DNA of 64,000 nucleotides. It comes from Campylorhamphus procurvoides. Lineage: Eukaryota; Chordata; Aves; Passeriformes; Dendrocolaptidae. The position numbers and the translations under genes were made by a program. Shown here one piece after another: positions 39,701 through 53,794 of this stretch; within the stretch, counting starts at the first letter, position 1, and every line of letters begins with the position of its first letter. Location of the stretch: the NCBI GenBank assembly GCA_013396655.1, contig WBMV01004699.1, positions 62,471 through 126,470 of the forward strand. The letters are read 5' to 3'. The notes below the pieces were generated by a model, which saw nothing but the letters and a program-made list of their open reading frames with translations, was not told where the DNA came from and did no database searches.

Positions 39701-41799
39701 GTTTCTGAGGCACCAGGCATGGTCTGTAGTTGCTGTGAGTGTGCAAACAGATTCTGTATGTGGCCTCCCTTTTGTGTCCTGCTGGCACTCAGAATAGTGG
39801 GTCAAATCCAGTGCGAGCCACTGCAGCACCACTGACATTGGTGATGTTATTGAGGACATGAACTTTGTGGGTGTCATTGAAAATCCTAGCCCAGTCAGTG
39901 TTCATGCACATTTTATGTTTGACTTCAGTTAAACCAGGATTTCATGTAGGGTGATCAAAGTGATTCATTGTCCTAGAGTCAATTTCTACATTAAGTTTAA
40001 GTCCCATTTTGGGGGAAAAGTGCAATTAAAGTAGTGCAGAGCAGCCATAGGCATATGTTGTTCATGTAGGGTTAAACATTGAAATCAAAATTGTAGATGC
40101 TTGAGTTAAGTTTAACATTAATAGTATGAAGGTCCTGCTTTTATTGTTTTGTGCTTTACAGAATTACTTGGGTTTGCTTGATATATTGATCATATTTATT
40201 TAAAAATACAGGTTTAGGTTTTTATTGAAGTATAAAAGTAATTTTACTAGGTACTGTAAAAAAGATACTTAGCTATTCATCACCTTTTGTGGCTTCAAAA
40301 TACTTCACTTTTACAATGTTTGCAATGTTCTGTAATAACAAAATTGCTAATTTATGATCCAAGAAAATTTGCAAATGCAAAAAGATATATTTATTCTGAC
40401 CTCTACATGAAACTTACCTGGGAAACCGGCTAAGAAATTATAAATCCCATCATGGTTAAGGTTGCAAAAACCTATGTTGCCCTAAGTGGAATATTAAAGT
40501 ATTAGTAGCTTTTTTCCTTCAGTGTGTTTTGAAACCATGAGGAGTTGCATCATATACCTCCAAATACCAGAATAGTATTGGTGTCTATTCAGAAATTAAA
40601 GAAACTAGATTTAAGTTGGGCAATTGAAGCATTTAGTTTTTTATTTCTCACCTCCTGCCTCAGGTTGACCCCTTCTGCAGAGGCTGCTGCCCCCTTAGCC
40701 AGGGTGACTGAACAGTGCCTGCGGTAGCCCCTGAACCACCAAACCTTGCAGCTTGAAATGAGAGGCATGCCAAAAGCCCCAAGGTTACTTTAATATGCAA
40801 GGCTGTAAATTGCAGTAGCATGTGTGCCTCTGCATGCATGGCTCAGATGTACCTGCTGCAGGGGCAGTAACTGTACTAGCCATCCTTTTAATCTGCATAA
40901 ATTTCCAAGTCAGTGCCTCTAGGTTCTGCATTCGAGAATCTATCTTTAGAAAGGTAGTTCGTTGTTCCTTTTTTTGGCCAGGGAGATGGATTAATCTTTA
41001 TTGTTTGAACATTTTATATAACGTGTGTACATACATATGTAGTGTATAAAAGCATGCATGTCTTATCTGCTTGGTTATTTGTAAATTTTGAGCTGATAGC
41101 ATACTATAAATTCCAAAGCTTAATGTATTCACTGGTGCATGTCTTTGTTCATGCCTGTGTGAACATTGGGATTACGACGCAGAAAGTAAGACAAAGGAGT
41201 ATTACTCACTTGAATACCATTTCAGGAAGTACCTGAGACATTGTAAATGTTTTTTCTCTTTTATTTTTACCACAAGTATTCCTGTAAGATAGAATTTTTT
41301 CCCCCCCAAATGACTCCTTTACTTGTGCATATCAACCCTTGTGAAGTATGACCTCAACTTCATAACCTTGGCTAAACACAGTAACTCAGTCTGACCAGCA
41401 ACATCTGAAGCCTAGCAGTAGATGCCTTTTCTTCTTCCTCCATCCATTCCTGTTTGCTGGGAACGTGTTGGTTTCTGGTGCTATTGTTGCAGCTTTCATG
41501 TTTTAAAAACACAAAAGTTACCAGTCTTTGATGTGAAGCTCACTCCTGAGTGGTGCTGGTCAGCTGCTGTTTCTGTGTGAGCAGATGTTTGTGCAGTCAC
41601 GGTCAATAGTGTTAAGATTAGGCCAGGTTTCACAGTGCTTTGTCTGATTGTTTATGGTGTGTCCATAATTGCTGGGGATTTTAGGTGCCATCACAGTGCA
41701 AATTGGAAGTGTTTGTAATGTACTGTTTGTTTCATAGGACTATGACTATCATGATAAAGTAAATCCTGTAGCATGTGAGGCTATTCACATGTTTTAGTG

Positions 41800-41860
41800 G
41801 GGTTTTTTTGATTGTTGTGGGTTATTGGTTTGGGTTTTTTGTTTTGTTTTGGCAGAGGGG
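41800..41860. repeat. T/G-rich low-complexity tract
   Basis: A run of T and G with a few A's, including GGTTTGGGTTTTTTG and TTTTGTTTTGG. One of more than ten such tracts on the + strand. Confidence 0.7.
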
Positions 41861-42609
41861 TGAGAGTTTTTTGAGGTTTGAAACAGGTTTTTAAATTTCC
41901 CTCAAATGTGTTTTCTTTAAACTTAATGTCTTGTACTTCTTAAGCCTCTGAAACATTCCTTCCTTTGCTGGAGCCATACATCTTATGTTCACTATGAAGT
42001 TTTCCCTTGAAGACAATGAGATGCTGTGGGGTTTTATAGAATCTGTGCTGTATTTTGCTGTATGTGAAATGTGCTTCTGAAGTGTGTTTCATGTAGACGG
42101 GTTTCCATTACCATTTTATTTTTCAAAATATATATATACATACACATGCAAAATGAGGGGGCTTCTGCCTTAGGAAGGCACTTTTATTTTAACCCACTGT
42201 GTCAGCTTTTTAATATTGTGGAGATTATACCGTGTCATTTCCCACACAATTCCAAACACAGTTCTGCTTCCACAGGACTTTATAAAGATGGTCCTCTTTG
42301 AATTGTCAATGTAATTTTGGAGGATGAAGCATCATAGTGTGTTGAAATTAAGATAGAAAAGCTGATAATGCCACGAAAAGGCTACTTTCAGTTCCCAGTG
42401 TTTAGGCTTTTGATCTCTTTCATTCTGTGCAGACAATTGCAAATAACCCTTTTAATCATCTTAACCTGTGAAATGAGACTCACTGTGTTAAATTAGAATT
42501 AGGACCTGAATTTTGTGTCACATTTGAATAATTGCATTAGTATAGGAAAATATGCCATCCTGGATCATTTATTTCGTATCATAGTTAAATAGCATGAATT
42601 TATAACAAT

Positions 42610-42652
42610 TTGTGGTGTTGGGTTTGGTTGTTTTGTTTTGTTTTGTTTTTTC
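42610..42652. repeat. (TTTTG)n low-complexity tract
   Basis: Several tandem TTTTG units after a GGGTTTGG stretch on the sense strand. Confidence 0.8.
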
Positions 42653-45600
42653 CCTTCAAGGCGAAGATTCACTTAATAGTTTATCTTCCGCCTTCCTGTT
42701 GAAGTTATCATTTTGGGAAGTAATATAAAGATAAGCGCACATAAGCATTTGTATTTATGTTTGCATGTAGTAATACATTATGCATCAGTAAGCTTTAGTA
42801 AGGTTTGCTGAATACACAATAGTGGACTTAGTTTAGAGAACAGAGCTTGTTTCATGATGTAGAATAAGGTGTAGATTCACATGGACATTTACAGTATCAT
42901 AGATGATGAAATTTCCCCATGCATTTTGCACAAAAGGTAACAAAAGACATCTAAAATATTACTATTTTTGTTTCTTAAAAAACCAAACTTATACAATAGC
43001 CAGTTCTTGCTTTTGAAGAGTATGGAAATAAAGGAACTGGAAGTGATCTGAAGTTCTTAGACTCATTGTTACAATAAAAATATCTTTCTAAGATTAAATA
43101 GGTAGATAAAATGGTGTATGGATTAAATGCAGACACTGACCGTAGTAAACGAAGTCATTATGGTATGGGATAAAATTTAATGGAAACTATTATCTTTTGG
43201 TTTTAGACTTTTACAGTAAACTGAAAGCCTTACCACTTTTTTCTTATCATACTCCAGAGTGAAGATGGAAGAAAAACTCCAGATTATCTCTTTCCTTTAT
43301 TTAATTTACAGTTCATATGAAGATTTTAATAATAGGGCTTAATGAAACCTTCATGGAAACTGGATTTTTTCTATCCTGTTTGTTATATCATTATAATCAC
43401 ATCTATATGAAAGTGGGGAAAAAAGTAGACTTCAGTGCAATTTTCAGCACAGGTCTTCAGAATTTTTTTGGAACATGGCTGTAAAATTTTAAAATCTATG
43501 GGTTTTGTTGTGGTTTTGTTTTTTTTTTTTTAAAGTAAGCATTACCTCATAAGTTATAGCTTCTCTTGGATTCTCTCATAGCCCGTTTTCTGTCTGAATT
43601 CATTCCTATCCTTTGTTTTGTTCTTTGTACCCTTAAAGAAGACTTAGGATGGCTTCATGTACACACCAATGGTGTTTTTAAATTAATGCTGATTCTTCCT
43701 GCATGGCTCATTAGACATTTTGCCCCATAAGAAATCACAGTAACAGCATTTTTCTTCCTATTCTGAGATATGATGAAATACAGGGATTTTTTGGGCTCTG
43801 AAAGTCTTCAGCTGCATCTGGCCAGAGGGTTATTCCAGTGCTGAGACCACAGCTCGGTGTGAGAGGGGCCTAGGCTACCTAGAGAGTTATCTTTCTCCTC
43901 TGCAAAGAACCAGAGGTTACCTATCAGATCCTACGAAATGCTGAGAACTACATCCATGCATGCACTTGCATATACTTACAAACATTTTAGCTCTTTCATT
44001 TTTGCTGGTTGGAACCAGTGATTTCTAGTGCTTGCTTTTTAATGCCTATATTCACAATAATACAGGTCAGGCTGAAGTCAGTCCTGTAAATGCTTTACCT
44101 TACTCTTGCCGGGAAAACAAACTTTCCCCTCCTGTGCAATCATTTTGATGACTTGACTGCCATTTCCATGGAGATGCGGTCAGAGGGCCATAGTCAGCTA
44201 GGACCATCTTCACTTACAGCATGCAGCGCAACAACAGAGTTGAAGTGTAATTAAAGGACTTAAGGTCTGACACCTTTTTTCCCCCGTCACCCACATCCAT
44301 TAAAGATGAAACTTGGAAACAAAACGTGATCAGCTATGCAAAAGGTTTGGTTGTTTTGGTTTTTTTTTAATGTTTATTTAAAAGAAGATACAAAACAAAA
44401 AAATCCCAACCACCTCCTTTATTCTTTGTTTTTAAAATTTTTACTTTTCTTACAATCTAAAGCATTCTCTCTAAACTTATATATATATTTGAATCTCCTG
44501 TAGACTCTCAATTGCTGTGTGTGTACTTTGAATAACATGGACTTTGTCAAAAGTTTAATTTTGTCTCCCACAGAACTCATCGGTTCATGATTAAACAAGT
44601 ACAGTTTGGGCAGCTTATGCTTCTCCAGGTTCAGTCTGGGGTTACTGGTTCAGGGTCACGCGCAGACAGCACCCAGCTCGAGCTTGTGAGCAGCACGTAC
44701 CTCCCAGCCTTGCAAGGGGGAGTGACAAAACCTAACAGCAAGTGCTGGCCACCACTGCTCCTTGGACCTTGGACTGGGAGAACGCGGTTCCTAGACAAGG
44801 TGTGGTGGCATGTGCTGGTGCTTGCCTGGCAGCACCCATGGCCTGGGCAGCTCAAGCGGTGACATGTCATCATAGGCTGAAGTGTGTGCACTGGGGGTCT
44901 GTTTGCTGCCTACCCAGTGTGCTTTGTGCTGCTGTATTTGGGGTTAGTGTTAGAAGTGTCTCTGGACACTTCTGGGCTCTGTTTGGGGGGAAGGTGCCTT
45001 TTTGGGAAGAATGCAAAAGCTTCACGGTACTTTTGTGCCTGGGAGAGAGGGAAGCAAAGTGTCTCTCTTTCTGCAGAACAAATTTAGGTTTCCTTCAGAC
45101 TAGGTAATAACCAAGTTATGGTTGTGATACCGTTTAGATTATCTACACCTCTCTGTACGTGTTAACATAAAAAAAATAAACTTCAAGGTGTTCCATTGTT
45201 CAAGGATCTGTCTTTTCTCCATCTCCTCTGTCTCCTCTCCAAGGGGTTTGCAAGGTAACCCAAGCCTGGTAAACCAAAAGGGAACATATTACTTTTATGT
45301 CGGTTCTTGCACATGGCTGTGATGCAGTGGGGAACATGGCACAAAGGAGAAAAACTGCACTCCCTCCTGGAGACGCGGCACAGCAGATTTTAAAAGTGCA
45401 TCTGAGCCTGAAACTGTGGCACACCAAGCTACTGCTGGCTCTACAGATTGATTGCCAAGTGGGTATTTTTGTCACGCTTAATAAGAGCACATTGATGAGA
45501 CAACAGCGTGTAAGCCGAGTCAATGTTATTTCTGCACCACCATTACTCCTTATTGCCAGCATCCACACAGTGGCAAGGCCTCAAAGCGAGCCTTCTCCCT

Positions 45601-45916
45601 CCCGCTGAGAGTTTCACCCACTGCAGTGATGATCTCGGAAGTATCCCCACTCTTTCCACAGAGGATGAAAGAGCGAAGACGACTTTCGATGTGGCGGTGC
45701 TTGCGATGACACAGTAAAACCAAACGGGCGTCACTGCCCAAGCTCGGGCTGCCTCTCTCCCTCGTCCGGGCCGTGCGGGCGGCGCTCAGGCCTCCCCCGT
45801 CCCGGTGCTGGGCACTCTCGTAATGGCTGGTGAGGTGGCAGGCGCTCTCCCCGCTCCCTCTGGCTGCTGCGAGCCTGAAATTGCAGCTTTGTCTTTGCAG
45901 CGGGGCGCTCCGCTGG

Positions 45917-45932
45917 CGTCGCCATGGCGACG
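45917..45932. promoter_or_regulatory. RFX X-box-like palindrome
   Basis: CGTCGCCATGGCGACG is a perfect 16-bp palindrome. Its core differs from the symmetric RFX consensus GTTGCCATGGCAAC only by T-to-C/A-to-G changes that create CpGs. It overlaps the strong-context ATG and lies next to a YY1-like motif. RFX binding is inferred from the motif alone. Confidence 0.5.
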
Positions 45933-45950
45933 GAATGGCGGGTAATGGCG

Positions 45951-45982
45951 GCGCGGGCACAGGCCGCGCGCGGGCACAGGCC
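45951..45982. repeat. 15-bp direct repeat in the CpG island
   Basis: GCGCGGGCACAGGCC occurs at 45951-45965 and again, identical, at 45968-45982, two bases apart. A local duplication within the GC-rich core. Confidence 0.9.
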
Positions 45983-48900
45983 AAGGGCCCGGCCCCGCCG
46001 CAACCGCGCGGGTGAAAACATCACCACACTAAACGGGATGGGCTTTAACCCCCCCGCCTCGGGTTTATGCATTATTAACACAGGCTTTCCTGTTTTGCTT
46101 GTAACGTTTTATAGGCCCTTTCAAACATGCAGTCAGATTTGCTCCGCTGCTCTTTTATTTTGCAGGGCTTAACCCTTTTCTCTCCCCGGTCGTGTCTTCA
46201 GTAACTTGGAGCCAAACCTTTAGCAGTTCTGGCTGCTTCCATTTAACGTGTTCAAAAACAGAAAAAGGCTTTCTTTTAATTATCTGTTTTATTTTTTCAA
46301 TCTATTTTTTTGAAGCACTTTAGAAGGCAATGCGTATGGGTCTGTTTGTGTTGTTTAATTGAAGCAGATGCTGAAGTCGGCACACATGAGCCTCCTCGAT
46401 AAGGCTGTGGAGGTTTTGAGTTGGGGAAGTGTTTTGGTTCTGCATTTTAATTTGTGTGCCCATCTTCCCTTCTGCCCTTGGCATTGCCACCCCACACTCT
46501 TTACATTTTTGCTGGCACCCTGCAAAGGAGATGCTCCTCATGGCTGAAGGACTGGGGACCAAAAAATCCAGAGCAGCCCTGTGGACACAGTATTTACATC
46601 TACCGCCTTTCTTGTTAATATGGAGCTGGTGAAATACATCTGGACAAGTAGAAGTATTGCTATAAACACAAGCTGCAGGCTTTGTTTCACTTTTCCAATG
46701 CTCTAAAATATAGCTTTCATTTTAGTCTCTAGTAGGAGGCATATATCCAAGCGCAGTCAGATGCTGTGGATACAGGGATTCAGTCATCCCTGCTGACACA
46801 AATGGTCTCTCTGTTGAAAACTTGGAGGCTAAAAAGCAAACCTGGAATTCATATTTTCCCCCCACCCACTCCCCCTCCTTTTTTTTTAACTGTGAATTTG
46901 TTGTTATGGGGTGCTTACTGGCACCTCACTTTGTCCATCTGTATCTATCACAGATCCTGCTGTCCTAAACGCTTCCAAGGACATCTCAGGAAAAGGCAAA
47001 TGTTCCACATTTTTTGTTCTGTTTTTGTGGATTTCATGTAGTGATGCTGATGTAAATGGTACTACTTGTGGGGTGGACTTTTAGCTTCTGGACAATGGGC
47101 CAAAACATTGAGATTTATTTCCCCAGTCCAGCTGTACTGCAAGCTGCGCTCAGGTATCTGAGTGGGGAGGTTGTGTGTGTGTACCTTCTGCTCTCTCGCC
47201 CCACACCCTGTCTTTGGTGCTTGGTGCCTCCAAGCTTTGCATCTCTTCCTTTACGCCACTTTTTCACCCATGTAACTCCCACAGACACCTTTGGTGAATA
47301 ACGCTGCTTCTAAAACTCAAGTGAAACATACTTCCTACCTCAGGGAGGCCCTAGGGTAGATGAAAGATGGATAGTCATCCCAGCATCCTGACCATCTGAG
47401 ACCTGGATGAGGCCCATCTCTACTCCTGGCCAACAGCAGCTGTGGGTTGTGTTGCAGCCCAGCCTGGAGTTAATGTGCTGTAGTGTTAAATGTGGCAGTA
47501 ACGTACATTTTAAAGTTTTTTCTTACGTATGCAAGTTTTTAAAATTCTGTCTAAATATTAAAATAAAAAGGCAATTATGGTAAATCTCTTCGAAGTGTGG
47601 GTACAGTATTGTACAACTGCATATATTAAATAGGCTGGACTACATGCTTACTCTCATCTCTTAGCTTTGTGGGTATGAATTTCATCCTTTGAGTTGCATT
47701 CCCCTTAAATCTGCAAATTCTGGGAAAATTAGACAAAACAGTTTACATTACATGAATAAGAAATTACTAATTGCTTATAAAACAGGCGTATCTTTATCTA
47801 CACAGGGCTTTTTAAAGTTGCTGCTTAATCTTTTTTTCTTTTTTAATCACTAAATAAACATGTCTCAGCAGTCGCTGGATGTGAAACCAAAACCTGGATG
47901 TGGACAAAAAGCAAACACACTACACTAATTTTCATTAGCATATCCTATCTCCTAGAACATTTATTTTTTCATCTCCTTGTAAATTGATTTTTCACGTGCT
48001 TGTGACTGATATTTGAACTGTGTGTTTGTAGTAACTGACTTATGTAAAAGCCAGGTCCTGGATCTCCCAACATGAATATATTATGGAGGTGACCTCATGC
48101 GTTCATAGTTAAGGTTGCACAGAGTTTTCACTTAAAACGATGTTTAAATCCCTTAATTAAACATTAAAACTCACACGAATTCTCAAACATGGACTGTTTC
48201 AATAAAGAGGATAAACTTTAATTATTTAGGTACTCAATGCTCTTCTTAGCACTGTATTTACAGAATTCAGAACAACTTAAAATTATTCCTTCCTCAGGTT
48301 TTTCCACAGTTCTTGGTATTTTCACTTTCTCTTTTCTTTTTTAAATCTTTTCGCTAAGCCTTTCATTGCTGTAAGCTGTCATATCTCTGTTGACTTCATA
48401 AAACTGTGACAATTTACATAAAATAATTTAACTAAACCCAGCTCAGCTTTAATTATAATCATGCCTGATGCACAGGAACATACAGAAGATATATAGAAGG
48501 TCAGAAAGCTCTGTATGTTGTATTAGTTTCTTGCCATGGGAGTCAAGCAGTATATTGGCTGTTTGTAGCTGATACCAGTCTTTGATGATTTGGAATAAGA
48601 AAAGACTAGAGAGCCTATTTAGAAGAAAAGTACCACATGGAAGCAAAATCCAGACTCTCACTTAAACACCAGTAGCGTCTCTTCTGTGCAGGTGGCTATT
48701 ACCAAATCAGTCAATGAAAAACAACTACAACATTCCTAAATGAGTATAAATTCCCCACTACTTTTCCTCATCTTATTCTTTGAGGACCCATTTCAAACTT
48801 TCCTGAAGTCAGTCTTTTTCACTGGTTTCAGTGAGCTTTGGATTAGGCTGATTAATTCTTAATGTTCATTCTACCCAGCTGTCACCCTGTTCCTCCATAT

Positions 48901-51900
48901 TTAATGTCTGCTTTGAGCCTTTTTCTTTGGACAGGGTTTGTAAACCTGTTGTATACAGCAGTGTATGCTGTACCTGTGGCAACCAGAAAATACAGCTCTC
49001 CGTGGTAACATTTGCAGTCTTCTGCTGAGCTATAATCACATTCTTCAGCACAGGTGGAAGCCTTGATGAAAATAAGGTATTTGCAAGCCATACATAAATG
49101 AAAAAAAAATTGCTTAGAAATCAATGTTACATATATAAGTAGTGTCTGTATTCAGACCTCTAAGCCTCTGGCCATTCCTCTGACTAGCTGGAAATAGAGA
49201 CAAACTGGAGAAAAAAACTCCTACTCCTCATTAGCTTATGGTCTACAGAACATTTTTTTGTTTAAGTCTTTTTAGGTTGGGATCTCTGTTTTTCCATAGT
49301 TTTCATCTGACTGGCCCTATGGTCATGTCTGCCTGTCAGTTCAGGTCTTCTGTCCATTGAAACACTTCGGCTCTTACTTCTTAAATTATTTTGGAAAAAA
49401 ACTCACACCCCATTATCATCAGCAACTAGGGACGACAAAAAGACTTATTGCTTACATGAGAAAGCATTGTTTCACAGTATATTAGTTCCTGAATTTTGGA
49501 AAACACAAGCTCTATAGCCTGCGATTGCACACCAATACCATAAAAATATAAAATTACTTATTAATTTGAAGAATTTCTTACTGCTTTAGTTGTTGGAGGA
49601 AGAGTGAAATTCAGGGGAAGATCTTGTCACCAAGTCAAGACTAGGTTCTCAAGGTCTTCCAGAGTAGGGAATTGATGTGATAGAAGTGAAAGAGCTTATT
49701 GCATTTGAACACTGCAAGGTTCATGTGGAAAAGCATGTGAACAGAAGCTACTGGGCCTGATATGTTCCTTTGTTGGTGATATTCCTGCATTTTACTGACT
49801 CTACTGCATGTGTGCTTGAGCAGTAGTGGGGACGAATACATGAGAGCATCTAGTGGTGAAATAATGTGGAGAGGTTTAGTTTGTATGGGTTGAAATCTTT
49901 GCCAATATTACCATATTAGTGGTATTTTTGTATTTTTGGGAGCTTGCTAGCCTGTGCAAATTATCTTCATTCTTTTTGCTGGGGAAAGGGGAATGTTAAA
50001 AAAGCAGATCGAAGCACAGTGTATATATTGTGACAGCGAGGGGTTAAAGAGATGTAATTATGCATTCTTCAGTAAGTGTTCTGCAGTCAGCAATACAGCT
50101 AGCTGTGCAGGAAGCTTAAAAAAAAAAAAAGATGACAGAGGGAGAATCTGGAGAGGTCAGATCCAAGGATTCTCCTAGGGTTTTCTTGTGTTTGCTTTTC
50201 CTTTGTGACTTATTATACTCTCTCCTGGTAGAAACAGAAGAAAGCATTGTGGCCTGTTGGTTCCTCCTACTGATAATGTAAACTTAATCCCTTAGCTTTA
50301 TATTAGTGGTAGAAGTGAACTTATGAATGTAGTTTTTGAAGGAGATCTGAGCCATCCTAGTGCTTGCCATGGCTCTTGTTTCCCAGCTCTTCAGTTATTG
50401 TTGAGAGTGTATTGCAGCCTGTGAACATGGAGCATTTCAACAAATGCCATTTCTCAGCTGTGGTTCACCCATTCTCTTTGAGAGGATTTGAATTTCCTGC
50501 AGATCCCTCTGCTGGAAATAGTTTAGTTTTCACCTTTTTGGTTGGTTTGCATGGATGGATGAATGGAAGTTTTTGCACAGTCAGTATTTCAGGCAGACCT
50601 GACTGGTAAAGGTAATCTTTCATCACTTCTGACTAAACCTTTGAGGGACAAAGGTGAAAAAGTACCCTGCTATACATGTATACATGATCATCACCTTGTT
50701 TTCCACAGGTGGAACAGGAAGCTGTGGAATGTTTTGGGACAGTTGCACTAACAAGGGTGGGATATCTGGGTTGTGGTCTACCACCTTGCTTCCACCCTGT
50801 GAGTTACCTGAGGTCTGACTTGCTAAGTCACTCAGTGCAGCAAATCCTTCTTTTTTTATTTGACTGATTTAATTTGCAATGGGATTTCAAAATAGCAGCA
50901 CGGCATTTCTGAGAGCTATTTGTCTATTTGCTAATACTGTAATCTAAAAGACTTGTCTTGGGTTTTTTCCCCGTTTTTTCTTTCACATGATACAGTTTTC
51001 ATTTTTTTCTCTGGGTACTTTCCTGGGTCAATTATGTGGAAAGAACTGGAGACAAGTAGATGAATGGGATTTCTCCCCTTGTCCTTGAAAACAAGGCGCA
51101 ACAAACACAAACACCCCTCCACCCCCCAAAATAGCTCTTCTTTTGGCATAAAAATCCTTAGCCTTGCCATTGACCTTATGGGGACAGGCTCTTGTGTTCC
51201 ACCCAGAGAGAAGGGAAGGGTGAGTTTATCAGTTTACATACTGATGTGGAGTGCCTTGCAATAAGAAGCTTTGTGTTGTTAGTTAATTGCACATGCCATC
51301 TGAAAATGCAGCATTAGAGAACAGTCTACCCCTAAGGACAACTGAAATCTTTCCTTCAACCCTTGCTAAACATCAGTTTAAAGTTATTGATTTCCTTCCC
51401 CTAGAAAAATAAAAGTTAACTCCCATCATGTTTCTCGTCTCCTGCTCTTAACTTTCATTTTCCCCCATGTTTTTATAATTTTAACACTGAAAGGTTCTAA
51501 AAGGATTGCTTTGAGGAGGAAGGGTAGGCTGATAAGTGTATTTCCTAAAGCCTTTGGCCTTTCAAGGTTTCTCTTACAGTAGGTTGAACTGTGCCGATGA
51601 CTTGGATTGAGACGACAGGGGAGTAGTGTGCAATACTTTCTGCTTCCGATAGCTCTTTGTTGATCTAAGAGAGAGCACTTAGAGAGTGGTAGGTCATTTA
51701 TGTGATTATGAAGAGCACTTGCTTCTCTCTTATTCAAGATGGAAAAATAATAGTTTTTGAATAAGAGGTCGCTGTCAAGATGACATTGAATGTGACTTCT
51801 CTTCCCTTTTCATTCCCTCCCCCACCAGTAGAAAAGCGGAACTACTCACGATAGGGCTGGATTTTTCCAACTCCATGTGACTTTTTCTTTTCTTCTCTTC

Positions 51901-53794
51901 TTTGTTCATTTTATTCCTCACCATTTCCTCTCTGTGTAATGTTTATACTTCTTGATGATGTCTGGGTATTTATGGTAACTAGAAATTTAAAAATAAATGT
52001 AATGCATATAAGACTCTATGTGTTGTTTTAAGTCTTGTTTTTCCACTTTGCAGAATTAAGCTGTGAATGTGTGATGTGGTATCTGCTTGGGTGACAGATG
52101 TCCATTCCTGAATGATGCTCTGTTCCTTTTGTGCTTTATTTATGGAGTGATTTGCTTCTAAAATAATCTCTTAATCTTTTCCAAACTACATTTCTGTATG
52201 TGCTCTTTTTACATATGCCATCATTTAGGGTAATGGACTAAAAATTGAAATTACTCCTAAAAGCTTTGTTTCTAAAGCTAATAATATTGATATAACACTG
52301 TCATTTTGGTTTGATATGTCCTTTTGGAACTAGGTTAAGCGTGTAGTTTGGTTTTGCTCCAGTGGTTTTTTGTGTGTTTGTTTCCTGTAGCACTGCCATA
52401 ATGAAATTGTATTTTAATTTCATTCACTTATCAAATGAAAAGACAACACTAATATGTCTTTTTTATGTTAGGTTTGCTTTTGTACCTCAGAAAAGGAGCT
52501 GTATCCCAAATTAGAATGTGATTGTTCAAAGTACAGAACATAATAATGTATTTTATTAAAATAATTAACAGTTACTCTAGGGTTAATTTACTTAAACCAG
52601 TGCTGAACATCAGTAAGCACTCTTGTTCATCACGGATTTCCTTTTAGTAAATTTTACCAGACATGATTTCAGCTTGGGGAAGGGCTGATCAGTGAAATAT
52701 GTATAATTCTTTACAGCAGGGAAGACCTTTTTAGTTTCTCTTATTTGCAGTCTAAAATTAAATCTGTGTAAAGTGTGCTAAAATTTTCAGGGTTTTGCCT
52801 GTTTACATATTGAAAATAAATTGGCTGGAATTTCAAAATTCTGCCTTTTGGAAAAGCAAAATTGGTTTGCAGCCAGCTTGGGGAAAGACAGGACTGAAAT
52901 ATTTTGTTTGTATTCTTGTATTTTGAATTACACTGAGTAAGACACTTCAAAGTTAAATATGAGGTGCTGAGAACTTACATGATTTATTGGTCAACCATCC
53001 AAAAAATTGCAGAAAATTGTGCGCAGGCCTGAAATAGCATAGTGATGCCATTGATCTTCAATTGCCAGAGCGTGGAAACTTCTGAAAGTCAGACTTGACG
53101 TCTCATAGAAAGTAATCTTGCTTGACTTTAGTCCTAAATTTAGAATTTTTTGGACAGTAGCATTCACAATTTCTTTAAAATTACATATAAAAGCTCAGGA
53201 TCCATCTTGAGTACAGGTGATGAGTATTGAGGAATCAGCACTGAATAAAAGCTGTAGTTCTGGCTCTAGACTGAACTCTTCCTCTGAGCATTTGCTGTGC
53301 TGTGGCCCCTGAATTTTGCAGTTTTTCTGGAAACCTTTTCGGTTCCTCTTAGGACCTTAATAAACAGAAATTTGGCCTTGCTCCTTCAGTGGCTGCTCAA
53401 GCTGTCCAATTCTGGAGTGGGACTATATTGGTGTTTCAGTTTGTATGAGGCAAAGGCTTTTGAAGCAACTCTCCCGGCTGAGCCCTGTTACCATTTGATT
53501 CACGTTACCCAGCAGGCAAGGGGAGAGCTGGATTCCTTTTGGATGAAATGAAACTGAAAAATGTGCCCCAGGAGCCTGCCTAATGCACTCCAGCTGCTAG
53601 TGGGTACTTGGTCCCTGGGCTAGCCTGAAAGGCAGCCCTCCAACAGGGGTACAGCGTGGGTGTCAGGTGCTCGTCTTGGAGCTCTCCCGCCTGCGCCAGT
53701 TCCGTCGGAGCCGCACCGCTGGCTCTGGCAGGCACAACCTTCCCCTTCAATGCGAGGTGCTGCTGGGCCGCATCTGGATATTTTACATGAGGTC

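Larger units (their letters stand above)
45590..46020. promoter_or_regulatory. Intragenic CpG island, candidate alternative promoter
   Basis: By hand count there are about 35 CpG in 45721-46020 and about 8 more in the 180 bases before, while CpG is scarce through the rest of the window. GC content reaches roughly two thirds. It includes a GGGCGG Sp1-type box (near 45777), a perfect palindrome CGTCGCCATGGCGACG (45917-45932), an AATGGCGGC that fits YY1 (45945-45953) and a 15-bp direct repeat. An ATG at 45924 has strong Kozak context (GCCATGG) and opens a short Arg-rich frame. GT dinucleotides at 45942 and 46011 could act as donors. No TATA box is seen. The nearest coding exon upstream is 11.8 kb away. 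Open frames on the minus strand here are long only because of the GC content. Confidence 0.6.

Noticed and set aside
45550..45984. 144-codon minus-strand open frame across the CpG island, and 116-codon frame beside it
   Set aside because: Stop codons are rare in GC-rich DNA. Several overlapping frames are open at once, the products are Arg/Ala/Pro-rich without domains, and none has neat splice borders.
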